From: Embleya sp045207785
GTDB taxonomy: Bacteria; Actinomycetota; Actinomycetes; Streptomycetales; Streptomycetaceae
Length of the DNA: 64,000 nt
NCBI RefSeq assembly: GCF_045207785.1
Contig: NZ_CP108776.1
Location: 4,030,001-4,094,000, forward strand
Reading direction: 5' to 3'
Part shown: piece after piece, positions 1-7,999 of the stretch
Layout: each line of letters opens with the position of its first letter
How positions within the stretch are numbered: the stretch's first letter is position 1
Made by a program: the position numbers and the translations under genes
The notes under the pieces: model-generated
The model's input: the letters and a program-made list of their open reading frames with translations, nothing else
Database searches by the model: none
Told to the model about the DNA's origin: nothing

Positions 1-34
1 AGGCTCGGCGGCAAGTGGGTCGGGCCGACGTCGA

Positions 35-190
35 TTGCCACCGAAGGCGGGCCGCTCGACCTGGCGGTCGATGGAGGTTGCCGGCAGCCGGAGTAGTTGC
101 TGTACTTTCGCGCCCGCGATACGCCAAAGGCCCCATCGGAATCATCCGATAGGGCCTTTGACCTGCTGGTCGGGGTGGTGGGATTTGAAC
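35..190. repeat. Direct repeat copy 1: decayed tRNA-Pro attachment site
   Basis: These 156 bases align without gaps to 12410-12565, with only scattered substitutions. The copy holds the segment beyond the tRNA 3' end, the tRNA terminator hairpin, and the first part of the tRNA itself (T arm and acceptor 3' strand with CCA complement, 167-190, one mismatch). Similarity to the tRNA stops at 190, inside the T arm, so this copy is shorter than a functional site would be. It marks the left limit of an old insertion at the tRNA-Pro gene. The duplication is visible directly; its origin by site-specific integration is inference from the known use of tRNA 3' ends by actinomycete integrative elements. 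Confidence 0.8.
126..159 (-). terminator. tRNA-Pro terminator hairpin, duplicated copy
   Basis: An inverted repeat with AAAGGCCC and GGGCCTTT arms around a short loop. It is nearly identical to the hairpin just after the intact tRNA-Pro gene (12501-12534) and related to the one at 5051-5084. Here it has no complete tRNA to terminate. Confidence 0.65.
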
Positions 191-199
191 TCATTCGAC

Positions 200-868
200 A
201 TCACCGCCTCGGCCGGGGATGCCCAATCCCCCGCCCTGATCGCGGACGACAGCCCGCTCCTGTGGTCCGCGCTCGCTGCTGCGAGCAACCCGAGGGTCTG
301 TGTCATCGCGGACAACGCCGGGCGGGAGCTGCTGCCCGACCTCGTCCTGGTCGACCATCTCCTCACGAGCGGGCCGGCCGCCGAGGCCGTCCTGTACGTC
401 AAGCCCTCCCCCTACTACGTGTCGGACGCGACCACCACCGACGTCCTTGCGACCGTCGACCGCCTTCGCGTCGCACCGGGGCAGGAGGCGGGACGGATCG
501 GCCGACGGCTGTGGCAGGCGATGAACGGCGGCACCCTGATGGTCCGCACCCACGAGTTCTTCTGTGCACCGCTGCCGTTCCACGACATGCCCGCCGACCT
601 CAGGGCAGAGCTCTCCGGCGCCACGATGACGATCAGCAAGGGCGACCTCAACTATCGCCGCCTCGTCGGGGATCAACTCTGGGATGCCACAACCCCGTTC
701 GCCGAGAGGGTCAGGCACTTCCCGTCCCCGGTGGCCGCCCTGCGTACGTTGAAGTCGGACGTCGTCGTTGGCCTCGACGCACCGGTGGTCGCCGGGCTGG
801 ACACCACAGGGGAGCCCTGGCGCACCAGCGGCAAGTACGGCCTCATCCAGGCCTACGCCGGCACGTAG
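200..868 (+). pseudogene. 5'-truncated DUF89/ARMT1-like phosphatase gene
   Basis: The frame ending at 868 encodes about 220 residues of the C-terminal part of a DUF89 damage-control phosphatase (ARMT1-like domain). Recognisable stretches are the core strand VCVIADNAGRELLPDLVL, the VKPSPYYVSDAT segment, the TISKGDLNYRRLVGD segment, the LRTLKSDVVVG segment and a final SGKYGLIQ strand. Family members act on sugar phosphates or related damaged metabolites with a divalent metal. The frame stays open upstream, but the residues there come from the tRNA-Pro repeat (35-190) and not from the protein. The N-terminal half is therefore missing, probably cut off by the insertion. A shorter expressed protein cannot be excluded. 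Confidence 0.75.
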
Positions 869-1313
869 TACCGCCTGCGGCCGTTGGAACATGCACAGGA
901 CGCCGGCGGTGGTCGGGTCTGATTCCGATCGGGGAAGCCGACAGACCGACCTCGACGGGGCCGCCAACGCTGCCCACGGGAACCACGAAATCTCGCAGAC
1001 CCCCTGCATCCGGTATCGAGGCTCCCGACTACCGTCGCGCTTTCGGATGTCGGCATCGATGTCTGTGCCCCCGAGCGGCAGTTCGTTGGGCCGCCGGTTG
1101 AGTATCCAAGCGACGATGGAGAAGAACCCAAACCTTGTGCCCTCATCGTTTGGGCTTAATGGGCTGTTTTTGGGCCATAGGAAGAATCCCAAAAGGCGTG
1201 CTCCAAGTGCTCTCTTCTGCGCGGGACCTACGGTTCGTACGACTCAGGGAAGTGGTGACGACTTGAACGGGTCTCATGTGGATCTTCTCGGGGTGCATGA
1301 GGTGTCGAAGCAG
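869..1313. other. Intergenic, no convincing gene
   Basis: About 445 bases. Several frames are open on both strands, but none gives a recognisable protein. Bases 1140-1200 are clearly more AT-rich than their surroundings and could hold the promoter of the downstream three-gene unit. That reading is inference. Confidence 0.4.
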
Positions 1314-1511
1314 ATGGAGTTGCGCATGAAGCGGAAGCTGTTGTTTGTGATCGTGGCGACCTTGGTAGCGGTGATTGCGGCCCTGTTGGCTGGGATTGTG
1401 AGTACAGCCGGTGGAGCACACCTGCCGGTGGCGATTCAGATGGGTGCTGCGGCCTTCGCCGTTACGCTGCCGCTTGTCCTCACGGTCATGTCCACGATCG
1501 GGCTGGTGTGA
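1314..1511 (+). CDS. Small membrane protein, first gene of the hsdMS unit
   Basis: Encodes 65 residues. After a short basic N-terminus (MELRMKRK) come two hydrophobic segments, roughly residues 9-27 and 35-63, with a small polar turn between them, so it is probably a two-pass membrane peptide with both ends in the cytoplasm. A GAGGTG sequence sits about nine bases before the ATG at 1314; an ATG at 1326 is also possible. The stop overlaps the GTG start of the methyltransferase by four bases (GTGA), which suggests translational coupling. I do not recognise the family. Coupling to a DNA methyltransferase suggests a role with that system, but the sequence shows no function. Confidence 0.55.
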   Translation: MELRMKRKLLFVIVATLVAVIAALLAGIVSTAGGAHLPVAIQMGAAAFAVTLPLVLTVMSTIGLV

Positions 1512-2998
1512 CTGTGGGCGATCGGCATCCCGTGGGGCAGGGGACATGGACACCTGGGGCGAGAGTGGAAAGACCGGATGAAGTATCCCGTCGAGTCCGG
1601 CAGTTGACGCGCAGGCTCAGCGATCGACTGAACGTACATGACGCCTACCGAACCGTCATCGGCCTGATCTACCTACGATGCGAGGCGCGAGACCATCGTT
1701 CTGTGGCGTCGGGGAGGGCTTCGTGGTCCTGGCTCGTTGCGCAAGCCGCTCATGCTGCGGCTGTGGGACCCGATGTGCGGCTATGTCTGCGCCAGTGGCT
1801 GCCACGCGGCCTTACGCGAGACGAAGCGGATGGGGACCCGGATCTCGTGCCTCGGCTCCCGGGGACAGTCGATGACGACCTCCGTGGCCTGATCAAGGCG
1901 ATCGACCGAACCGATGCCCTGGGAGAGCTTCTTGATCAGTGCTTGCAGGACATGTCCGCCACACAGGCCAAGGGCGGACACTACTTCACCCCCCGAGGCG
2001 TCGCGCGACTGATGGTGGCGTTGGTGGCGCCTCAGGACGGCCATCGGATCTACGATCCGGTGTGCGGCTCGGCGGGGTTGCTGATCGACTCCGTTCGCCA
2101 CGTGTATGAACGGACAGGCCTTGACGCGAAGTTGTCGCTCACGGGGCAAGACCTGCACGCCGGCACGCTTCAGATCGCGCAGATGAATCTTGCCGTGCAC
2201 GGCGTCGAAGCACACCTTGAGCTGCCTGTGGACAGCCTGGCCCAGCCTACGAACGCGTCCTACGACATCGTGCTTGCCAATCCTCCGTTCAACATGGCCC
2301 CGTGGGGTCCCGAGCCCCTGCGCCGGGGGGATCCACGGTGGCCGGACGACGCGCCCCCGCCTCGTGACAACGCGAACCACGCCTGGATCTTGCATATTGC
2401 ACACGCACTGGCCCCGCAGGGCAGGGCAGCCATCCTGATGGCTGATGGCGCTGCTACCGGGGTGCGGCCGATCGATCGAAGAATTCGCGAACAACTGATC
2501 CGCGACGACCTCGTCGAGTGCGTGGTGGCGCTGCCCCCGGGCCTGTTTCCCCACACCCGGATTTCCTGCTGTCTCTGGGTACTGAACCGGGACAAGCGTC
2601 CGCATGTGGAATGGGGACCGAGTGACCGCCGTGACATGGTCCTGTTCATCGATGCCCGCAAAGCGTACGAAACCACCGGCAGCCGTCGGCAACGGCGCCT
2701 GACACCGGAGGGTGTTGCGAAGATCCGGCACACTCTCGACGCCTGGAGAGGATCGGCGACGACTGGACAACCGCATGCCGCCTATCAGGACGAGATCGGG
2801 TGGTGCCATGCCGGGTCCGGTCAGGAGATCGTCGTCCACGAGCATGATCTGCTGCCCACTCTGTACACCGCCGAACCCGCCGCCGAGGGGGTGGTGGAGC
2901 GGCAACTCGTCGAAGAACTCACCGAAGAGCTGTACTCCAGATTCGACGAGGCACATGCGCTGGAGCGCGACTTGCGACACATCCTGGATGGCCTCTGA
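1508..2998 (+). CDS. hsdM: Type I restriction-modification methyltransferase subunit (HsdM-like)
   Basis: A 496-residue N6-adenine DNA methyltransferase. The leader of the catalytic domain (GGHYFTPRGVARLMV) is followed by SAM-binding motif I, DPVCGSAGLLID, and catalytic motif IV, VLANPPFNM, the NPPF form typical of HsdM. The N-terminal 150 residues correspond to the HsdM_N helical region. Known HsdM proteins pair with HsdS to methylate adenine in a bipartite target. The GTG start overlaps the stop of the membrane protein gene, and the TGA stop shares one base with the ATG of the specificity gene, so the three genes are probably one transcript. No restriction subunit lies nearby, so this looks like a methylation-only or otherwise repurposed module. 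Confidence 0.85.
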   Translation: MTVGDRHPVGQGTWTPGARVERPDEVSRRVRQLTRRLSDRLNVHDAYRTVIGLIYLRCEARDHRSVASGRASWSWLVAQAAHAAAVGPDVRLCLRQWLPRGLTRDEADGDPDLVPRLPGTVDDDLRGLIKAIDRTDALGELLDQCLQDMSATQAKGGHYFTPRGVARLMVALVAPQDGHRIYDPVCGSAGLLIDSVRHVYERTGLDAKLSLTGQDLHAGTLQIAQMNLAVHGVEAHLELPVDSLAQPTNASYDIVLANPPFNMAPWGPEPLRRGDPRWPDDAPPPRDNANHAWILHIAHALAPQGRAAILMADGAATGVRPIDRRIREQLIRDDLVECVVALPPGLFPHTRISCCLWVLNRDKRPHVEWGPSDRRDMVLFIDARKAYETTGSRRQRRLTPEGVAKIRHTLDAWRGSATTGQPHAAYQDEIGWCHAGSGQEIVVHEHDLLPTLYTAEPAAEGVVERQLVEELTEELYSRFDEAHALERDLRHILDGL

Positions 2999-4203
2999 TG
3001 CCCAACCTCGCAGCAAATAACCCGGCCCGTCCAGGACGGCACCACGCCTGGAAGATGGTCACGGTCGCCGACCTCGCGGATCTGAAGATCACCTACGGGA
3101 CCCTCGACGAGAACCTACCCGACCACCAGGGGATCGTCCGGGCAGGCGACATTCGTGACGGACGGATCACGACGTCCCAGCCCGGTCGCATCGGTGCGGC
3201 CGGTCCGAAGGACACGCGGGCGGCGCTACAGGAGGGCGATCTGGTGGTCGTGTTGGTCCGCCGGGTCGGCGACGCCGCACTTGTCACCGAACAACACAAG
3301 GGATGGATCGCCACGCGGGCGGTAGGCATCGTCAGGTCCCAGGACCCCGATATCACCCACTGGCTGCGAATCTGGTTCCGGACCCCTGCGGGCCAAGGCT
3401 GGATCAATCAGCAGGTTTCCGCGCACGTCGAGCCCACGCTGAGCCTCGACGCACTGCGCAAGATGCGAGTGGCTTTCCCGCCACCAGAGCAGATCAGGGC
3501 GATCCACGAACTGGTCACCCTGATAGCGAGAAAGGTCGAGCTCAACCATCAGATCGTCGCCACAGCGATCGCTTTGGCAGACGCTCACTACGCCACCTGG
3601 ACGCGACAGCGCGAATCGTGGACGCCAACCACCTTCGGTAAGGTCACCCACGCGAGGACCGGAAAATCCGTCCCACCGGCATTTCCGGACGATGGCGGCG
3701 TGGACGTCGCCCGGGTCTCTCCTGCCGATATCTTCAAAGCGTCACTGCCGTATATCGACCAGACCGTCCGACGAGAGTGTGTCGATCCAGGTGTCGTGTG
3801 CGAGCCAGGCACGATTCTGGTGGCTCCCAGGCCGGGTGAGGCACGCACGGCGGTGGCCTTGGAACCCACCGCACCTTGCCGAGGGATGCTTGCCGTTCGC
3901 CCTGTTGACGCGACGGACCTGTGGTGGCTTTTGCACGAACTCCGTTCCAGAAGCATTCAATTACCGGAAGCTGCGCAAGGTAGTCACGCGCGCGAGATCA
4001 CTCGACGGGCCTTTTCACGGTTGCACGTCGCCTGGCCTGGCCCGGACGTACGCCGGCAATTCTTCCGGGTTGCGAAGCCCTTGCATGACAGAGCGCGCGC
4101 CGCGCTCGCCGAGAATCGCAGCCTCAATGTCCTGCTCGACATGTTGCTGCGTGACATCTCGTCCGCTTCGGGTTCCTTCTTCGGACGGACCGACCCCGTG
4201 TAG
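2998..4203 (+). CDS. hsdS: Type I restriction-modification specificity subunit (HsdS-like)
   Basis: A 401-residue protein with the two-half layout of HsdS. The first target-recognition region (about residues 1-150) leads into a conserved spacer (RKMRVAFPPPEQIRAIHELV, then a long helix to about 200). A second recognition region (about 205-345) leads into a second spacer helix near the C-terminus (VRRQFFRVAKPLHDRARAAL). It would set the DNA target of the adjacent HsdM. Full length with both halves argues against decay. The sequence reads less uniformly GC-rich at third positions than the core genes to the right, which fits its place in a transferred island. Confidence 0.8.
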   Translation: MPNLAANNPARPGRHHAWKMVTVADLADLKITYGTLDENLPDHQGIVRAGDIRDGRITTSQPGRIGAAGPKDTRAALQEGDLVVVLVRRVGDAALVTEQHKGWIATRAVGIVRSQDPDITHWLRIWFRTPAGQGWINQQVSAHVEPTLSLDALRKMRVAFPPPEQIRAIHELVTLIARKVELNHQIVATAIALADAHYATWTRQRESWTPTTFGKVTHARTGKSVPPAFPDDGGVDVARVSPADIFKASLPYIDQTVRRECVDPGVVCEPGTILVAPRPGEARTAVALEPTAPCRGMLAVRPVDATDLWWLLHELRSRSIQLPEAAQGSHAREITRRAFSRLHVAWPGPDVRRQFFRVAKPLHDRARAALAENRSLNVLLDMLLRDISSASGSFFGRTDPV

Positions 4204-4380
4204 CGGGAGGCGGCGCCAAGCATGGCCTCACGTTGACCCCAGGCATCGGGTGGCAAGGGTTGAACCCTGGAAACGTGCGGGTTGGAGCAGTCGTCGGAGC
4301 CGTGTGTCAAGCGCGGATCATGCATCTGCGGCGCCCGGCCGCAGGCGTCGTTCGGGGACTTGCCGCGTCACCAAATGCGA

Positions 4381-4398
4381 CGTACAGTTTCTTGTACA
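4381..4398 (+). promoter_or_regulatory. YefM-type operator, paired TGTACA hexamers
   Basis: CGTACA at 4381-4386 and TGTACA at 4393-4398 have centres 12 bases apart, just upstream of the AAGGAGG ribosome-binding site (4401-4407) of yefM. YefM proteins are known to bind paired palindromes with a TGTACA core to repress their own operon, so the match in motif, spacing and position is strong. Confidence 0.75.
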
Positions 4399-4414
4399 TC
4401 AAGGAGGGTCGGCT

Positions 4415-4672
4415 ATGAAGACTATGACGTATTCGGAGTCTCGCGCGCGGTACGCCGAGGTTCTTAACTCCGTCAACGACGACCGCGAAGAGGTTGTCAT
4501 CACCCGAGCCGGACATGACCCGGTCGTCATCGTCTCCCTTGAGGACTACGAGTCCCTGAAGGAGACGGCCTACCTGTTGCGAAGCCCCGCGAACGCCCGG
4601 CGCCTGCTCGCGTCCATCGACGAATTGGAAAACGGCGGCGGCACCGTACGTGAGCTGACGACCGACGAATGA
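4415..4672 (+). CDS. yefM: Antitoxin YefM (Phd/YefM family)
   Basis: An 85-residue antitoxin. The N-terminal Phd/YefM fold is visible as YSESRARYAEVLNSV followed by VVITRAGHDPVVIVSLEDYE, which dimerises and binds DNA. The C-terminal tail (about residues 50-85) is the acidic, flexible part expected to block the YoeB active site. It has a strong AAGGAGG ribosome-binding site eight bases upstream. The toxin gene follows after ten bases. Autoregulation through the paired TGTACA motifs upstream is expected. Intact length and conserved motifs suggest a working pair, which could stabilise the element carrying it. Confidence 0.92.
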   Translation: MKTMTYSESRARYAEVLNSVNDDREEVVITRAGHDPVVIVSLEDYESLKETAYLLRSPANARRLLASIDELENGGGTVRELTTDE

Positions 4673-4682
4673 GGGCCGGCGC

Positions 4683-4943
4683 ATGAAGATCACGTTCTCC
4701 TCCCGCGCCTGGGACGACTACCTGTGGTGGCAGCTTCAGGACCGAAAGATCCTGAAGCGCATCAACACACTTATCGCGGACATCTCCCGGAGCGGCAACG
4801 AGGGGATCGGCAAACCGGAACCACTCAAGCACGGGTTCCAGGGCTACTGGTCGCGCCGTATCAACGACGAGCACCGACTGATCTACAAGGCCACCGAGGA
4901 CACCGTCCTGATCGCTCAGTGCCGCTACCACTATGAGAACTGA
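4683..4943 (+). CDS. yoeB: Toxin YoeB (RelE-type mRNA interferase)
   Basis: An 86-residue ribosome-dependent mRNA endonuclease of the RelE/YoeB family. The three catalytic residues known for E. coli YoeB fall at the same numbers here: Glu46 in KPEPL, Arg65 in NDEHRLIYK, and His83 in the C-terminal CRYHYEN. The early SSRAWDDYLWWQ segment is also typical. It should cleave mRNA in the ribosomal A site when released from YefM. It lies last in the yefM-yoeB operon and directly before the middle tRNA-Pro repeat, so the pair sits at the edge of an integrated element. Confidence 0.93.
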   Translation: MKITFSSRAWDDYLWWQLQDRKILKRINTLIADISRSGNEGIGKPEPLKHGFQGYWSRRINDEHRLIYKATEDTVLIAQCRYHYEN

Positions 4944-5027
4944 CGCGACCCAAGCGGATCGAGCGCAGTGCCGGTCGGCTGGGTCGGCGGCCGGTAGATG
5001 AATGCCGCCGGCGACCAGCGTGCGCTG

Positions 5028-5136
5028 TATTTTCGTGCAGGAAACGCACCAGAGGCCCTACCGGATTTCTCCGATAAGGCCTCTGACCTGCTGGTCGGGG
5101 TGGCGGGATTTGAACCCACGGCCTCTTCGTCCCGAA
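5028..5136. repeat. tRNA-Pro attachment site, middle copy
   Basis: Bases 5092-5136 match the 3' part of the intact tRNA-Pro gene (12542-12586) for 45 bases, from the encoded CCA to the anticodon loop. Identity ends right after the loop, the usual crossover place of tyrosine recombinases in tRNA genes. A terminator-like hairpin (5051-5084) and a diverged upstream segment (GCTGTATTTTCGTGC against GCTGTACTTTCGTGC) continue the similarity to the left. This is the expected far end of an element integrated at 12542-12586. A further 16-base match to the flank, ending in TTGCTGTACTTT, lies at 5218-5233. Confidence 0.82.
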
Positions 5137-5264
5137 TCATGGGCAGGCGGGTTGCTGGGGCCATCTGCGCAGGTCAGAGGTAGTGCCAGGTTCGTTGACG
5201 GTCACTGCTGGGGGGCGTGGTTGCTGTACTTTGCTGCTGCACAACAGGGCCTGCGCAAGCACTG

Positions 5265-5759
5265 TTACGAGGTCAGGCTCTTGCGGCGTGCACGCATGTA
5301 GGTCCCGGCCGTGCTGCTTCCTCCCCAACCGCCGGTCGTGGCGATGTCCCACCCCTGCTGGTCTCGCATCTGTTTGGCGAAGGCGTCGAGGTCGCGGATG
5401 CTGCAGCCGCAGTCGAGGTGGACGCGGATGGTGATGTAGCTGCCCATGGGCTTCTTCTCGGAGGGGTCGAGTTCCCATCGCGCCGTGTGCTCGTGATCGG
5501 CGAGTCCGGTGCGTTCCGGGTCGTGGACGAGGCCGTGGGCGCGGGCGTACTCGTCGAGGTCGTCGATGACGAACAAGTGGCTCGCCCACTCGCCGGGCCA
5601 CACTGCGAACAGCCGGGACTTCCCGCTCCGGGCCCGCTCGTAGGTGCCGGCGTCCGTGCCGTGGGTGACCGTGCCGTTCTCGGATATCTCGATGTAGCAC
5701 AGGGTCTTACGGGTGTACGGGAATTCCTGGCCCATGGCTGCCGCGCTGCGGGGTTCCAT
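5265..5759 (-). CDS. Hypothetical protein, partly duplicated at 7223-7275
   Basis: Encodes 164 residues from an ATG with an AGGAG sequence six bases upstream. The readable core includes TRKTLCYIEISENGTVTHG, LFAVWPGEWASHLFVIDDLD and ITIRVHLDCGCSIRDLDAFAKQ. It has no signal peptide or membrane segment and looks like a small soluble alpha/beta protein. I do not recognise a family or function. A 52-base stretch covering the LFAVWPGEWASHLFV segment recurs at 7223-7275 as an isolated fragment, so part of this gene or a relative was copied within the island. It is the first gene to the right of the middle attachment site. Confidence 0.6.
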   Translation of the reverse strand: MEPRSAAAMGQEFPYTRKTLCYIEISENGTVTHGTDAGTYERARSGKSRLFAVWPGEWASHLFVIDDLDEYARAHGLVHDPERTGLADHEHTARWELDPSEKKPMGSYITIRVHLDCGCSIRDLDAFAKQMRDQQGWDIATTGGWGGSSTAGTYMRARRKSLTS

Positions 5760-6598
5760 CCTGCTCCTCTGCGTCTTTGGCCCCCGGGGCGCTCGGTCAC
5801 CCGGCGCCGCCCGGGGATTCACCGTTCCTCGGAGATCCTGCCACGGGCCCATCCCCGCAACTTGGCATGAATACGTCGGCTCTTGCAGGCCGGTCGGGTG
5901 AGTGGCCGCCGGCTAGCCGGATGGCCCCGTGGGCGGCCGGCCCGTTGGCCGGCGCCTGCTTGTCCGTGATCCACGAGCTGACCCTGGCTTGTAGGTCCCC
6001 CTGTCCCACGGCCGGTTGCTCCTGGATCTCGGCTCCGATTGGGGTCTACCCATGAGCTGACGGGGGCCCTTGCTCCGTTCGAGGGAAACCAGCCGAACCT
6101 CATCGCGCGGCGGTCAAAGTCCGCCCGTTCGATCGCAGCCCGCCGCGACCAGCAGCCCGGTGAGGTAGGGCCCGCCGGCCGGCGAGAACCCGGTTCGCAA
6201 GCGTTTGGCACACCGAGGCCGGCTGGTATTCGGTGCGTCGCGCGGGTCGGATCGAAGCCATCTCAGGTGGGCCGACTCAGGTCAAGGCCACCTCAAGGTG
6301 AACGCCACTGCGTGTGCCCGACCGCAGGACGTGCGGGGGTTCGCGCGGTGGCTGCTTCCGGGGGAGCAGGTCGCCACCTCCCCGGGGAGCAGACGAACGC
6401 GTCTCACGGAGGTCTTCGACCTGCTCCGGGAGCACTCCCGGAGCATCTCCCGGCGGGACGCCCGGCGGGCCGGAAATCGCGAGAGTTGAACCCGTCGACG
6501 AGGCCGAGATCGCAGCCGGATCCGCGCCTCGCCGACACGGTCCGGATCGTTCGGCCCGTCCCCGCCCGCGCGTTCGATCCGTTGCTTCGGAGGCAATC
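5760..6598. other. Intergenic, no supported gene
   Basis: About 840 bases. A 94-codon frame at 6205-6489 and several on the minus strand are open, but none has a recognisable domain or a good ribosome-binding site. Bases 6355-6475 contain near-repeats of CGGGGAGCA and CCCGGAGC type. The stretch looks like decayed sequence within the island. Confidence 0.4.
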
Positions 6599-7165
6599 GT
6601 GACCACGACTCCCGCGCCGAGTACCCGCCGCTTCTCGCGCCCCGTGCGCCGGGCCGTCAACGCCGGGCACGTGGTCTTCGCCGTCGGCATGCTGGGCGTC
6701 GAGTGGACCATGATGCTGATCGCCGGACTGGCCCGGACGACGGACGACCCCACGCTGCGACACAGCGCCTACAGTGTGTTGCGCCTGCTCGCCTTCGCCG
6801 GTGGCATTCCGTTCGGGGTGCTGTCGCTGCTCACCGGTGTCCTGCTGTGCGTATTCACGCCATGGGGGCTGTGGCAGCACCTCTGGATCAAGGTCAAGAT
6901 CGTGCTGCTGTTCGCGGTGCTCATCAGCGGCGGCGCGGTCGTCAGCCAGTTCGTGCACCGCCTCATGAGCGCCTCCGGCCCCGGTGGCAACGCGGATGCG
7001 CTGCCCGCCCTGCAGAACTGGCACATGGCGGTGGTGGCCTTCCAACTGCTCGCGCTGATCGCCGCCACGGCCCTGTCCGTCTTCAAGCCCTCCGGCCGGC
7101 GCCCCCGCCCCGCGGCCCGCGTCAAGGCCGCAGCCCCCGTGCGCGAGACCGTCTCCGCGCGCTGA
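6599..7165 (+). CDS. Four-helix membrane protein (DUF2269-like)
   Basis: Encodes 188 residues from a GTG preceded by CGGAGG at about six bases. Four hydrophobic helices are visible: about residues 20-42, 55-80, 88-108 and 135-155, with a conserved-looking HLWIKVKIVLLFAVL segment. The N-terminus and the C-terminal tail (RPRPAARVKAA) are basic. The layout resembles DUF2269-type membrane proteins, whose function is unknown. The last 120 bases of the gene and the leader of the ABC transporter gene are duplicated at 8486-8649, which shows that this gene once lay directly upstream of the transporter ATPase gene. Confidence 0.6.
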   Translation: MTTTPAPSTRRFSRPVRRAVNAGHVVFAVGMLGVEWTMMLIAGLARTTDDPTLRHSAYSVLRLLAFAGGIPFGVLSLLTGVLLCVFTPWGLWQHLWIKVKIVLLFAVLISGGAVVSQFVHRLMSASGPGGNADALPALQNWHMAVVAFQLLALIAATALSVFKPSGRRPRPAARVKAAAPVRETVSAR

Positions 7166-7206
7166 CTCCCGACGCTCGTCCCCTCGATCGTCAAGGACTG
7201 TCATGA
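7044..7206 (+). repeat. 163-bp direct repeat, left copy
   Basis: Matches 8486-8649 almost throughout, from AACTGCTCGCGCTG to CAAGGACTGTCATGA. It includes the end of the membrane protein gene and the leader up to the start codon of the ABC ATPase gene. Together the two copies bracket the tetR-DUF4345 cassette. Confidence 0.88.
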
Positions 7207-7222
7207 CTGGCTCGACTGCGGA

Positions 7223-7275
7223 GACGAACAGGTGGCTTGCCCACTCGCCGGGCCATACAGCGAACAGCCGGGACA
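7223..7275 (-). pseudogene. Fragment of the 5265-5759 hypothetical gene
   Basis: About 52 bases nearly identical to 5571-5622, encoding SRLFAVWPGEWASHLFV on the minus strand. Both flanks are unrelated to the parent gene, so this is a broken partial copy. Confidence 0.7.
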
Positions 7276-7362
7276 CGTCTGGTCGACGGACATGTGGTGC
7301 CGGCCTTTCTCGGCGGGTCGCGGGCCTGGCTGGGCCCGCCGGTCTCGCCGGTCGGGGCCGGT

Positions 7363-7983
7363 TCAGGCGGGCAGGGCGGGCGGCCAGTCCGGGGCGGGGT
7401 CCTCGGAGAGCAGGGGCCGCAGGGCGCCGATCGCCGCGCCGATGCAGGTGTCCCGCAGCTCGGTGCGGGTGCAGGTCTCGCGTGTGAGCCAGTCCACGCA
7501 CAGCACTTGGACGAACACGAGCCAGGCCTTCAGTGTCGCGGAGACCGCGGCGTGCGTGCGTTCCTCGGCGAGCGGGAGCACACCGAGGAAGCGTGAGCGC
7601 AGGGCGTCGAGTTCGTCCGTCATGATCGTCTGGATGACAGGGTCGCCCGCCAGCACCCGGTTCGCGGCCAGGACGGCGTGGCGGTTGGTGATGAAGTAGT
7701 CGAGGTGGGCGTCCAGGCCCTGGGCGAGCTGCTCGACGAATGTGGCGCCGGGGTCGAGCGTGGTCGCCTCCAGCAGCCGGTCGGTCGCCTGCTGGTAGAC
7801 CGCCGCGAAGAGGGCGTGCTTGCTCGGGAAGTGCTGGTAGAGCAGGGCGCGGGACACACCGGCCTGCCGGGCGACGTCCTCCATCAGCACGTCGTCGTAG
7901 GGGGCGGCGGAGAAGAGCCGGGCGCCGACGGCGAGCAGCTGGGCACGGCGGTCGGCGGGGGGCAAACGTCGGCGTGGCGGCAT
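7363..7983 (-). CDS. TetR-family transcriptional regulator
   Basis: A 206-residue repressor. The N-terminal helix-turn-helix is clear (about residues 12-58: RRAQLLAVGARLFSA, then VARQAGVSRALLYQHFPSK). The remaining helical domain would bind an unknown ligand. It is divergent from the DUF4345 membrane protein gene, and two matching operators (8000-8013 and 8040-8053) lie in the 87-base gap, so it probably represses both itself and that neighbour. The pair is a self-contained cassette inserted between a membrane protein gene and an ABC exporter. The inducer cannot be read from the sequence. Confidence 0.88.
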   Translation of the reverse strand: MPPRRRLPPADRRAQLLAVGARLFSAAPYDDVLMEDVARQAGVSRALLYQHFPSKHALFAAVYQQATDRLLEATTLDPGATFVEQLAQGLDAHLDYFITNRHAVLAANRVLAGDPVIQTIMTDELDALRSRFLGVLPLAEERTHAAVSATLKAWLVFVQVLCVDWLTRETCTRTELRDTCIGAAIGALRPLLSEDPAPDWPPALPA

Positions 7984-7999
7984 GCGCTCAGATTACTAC

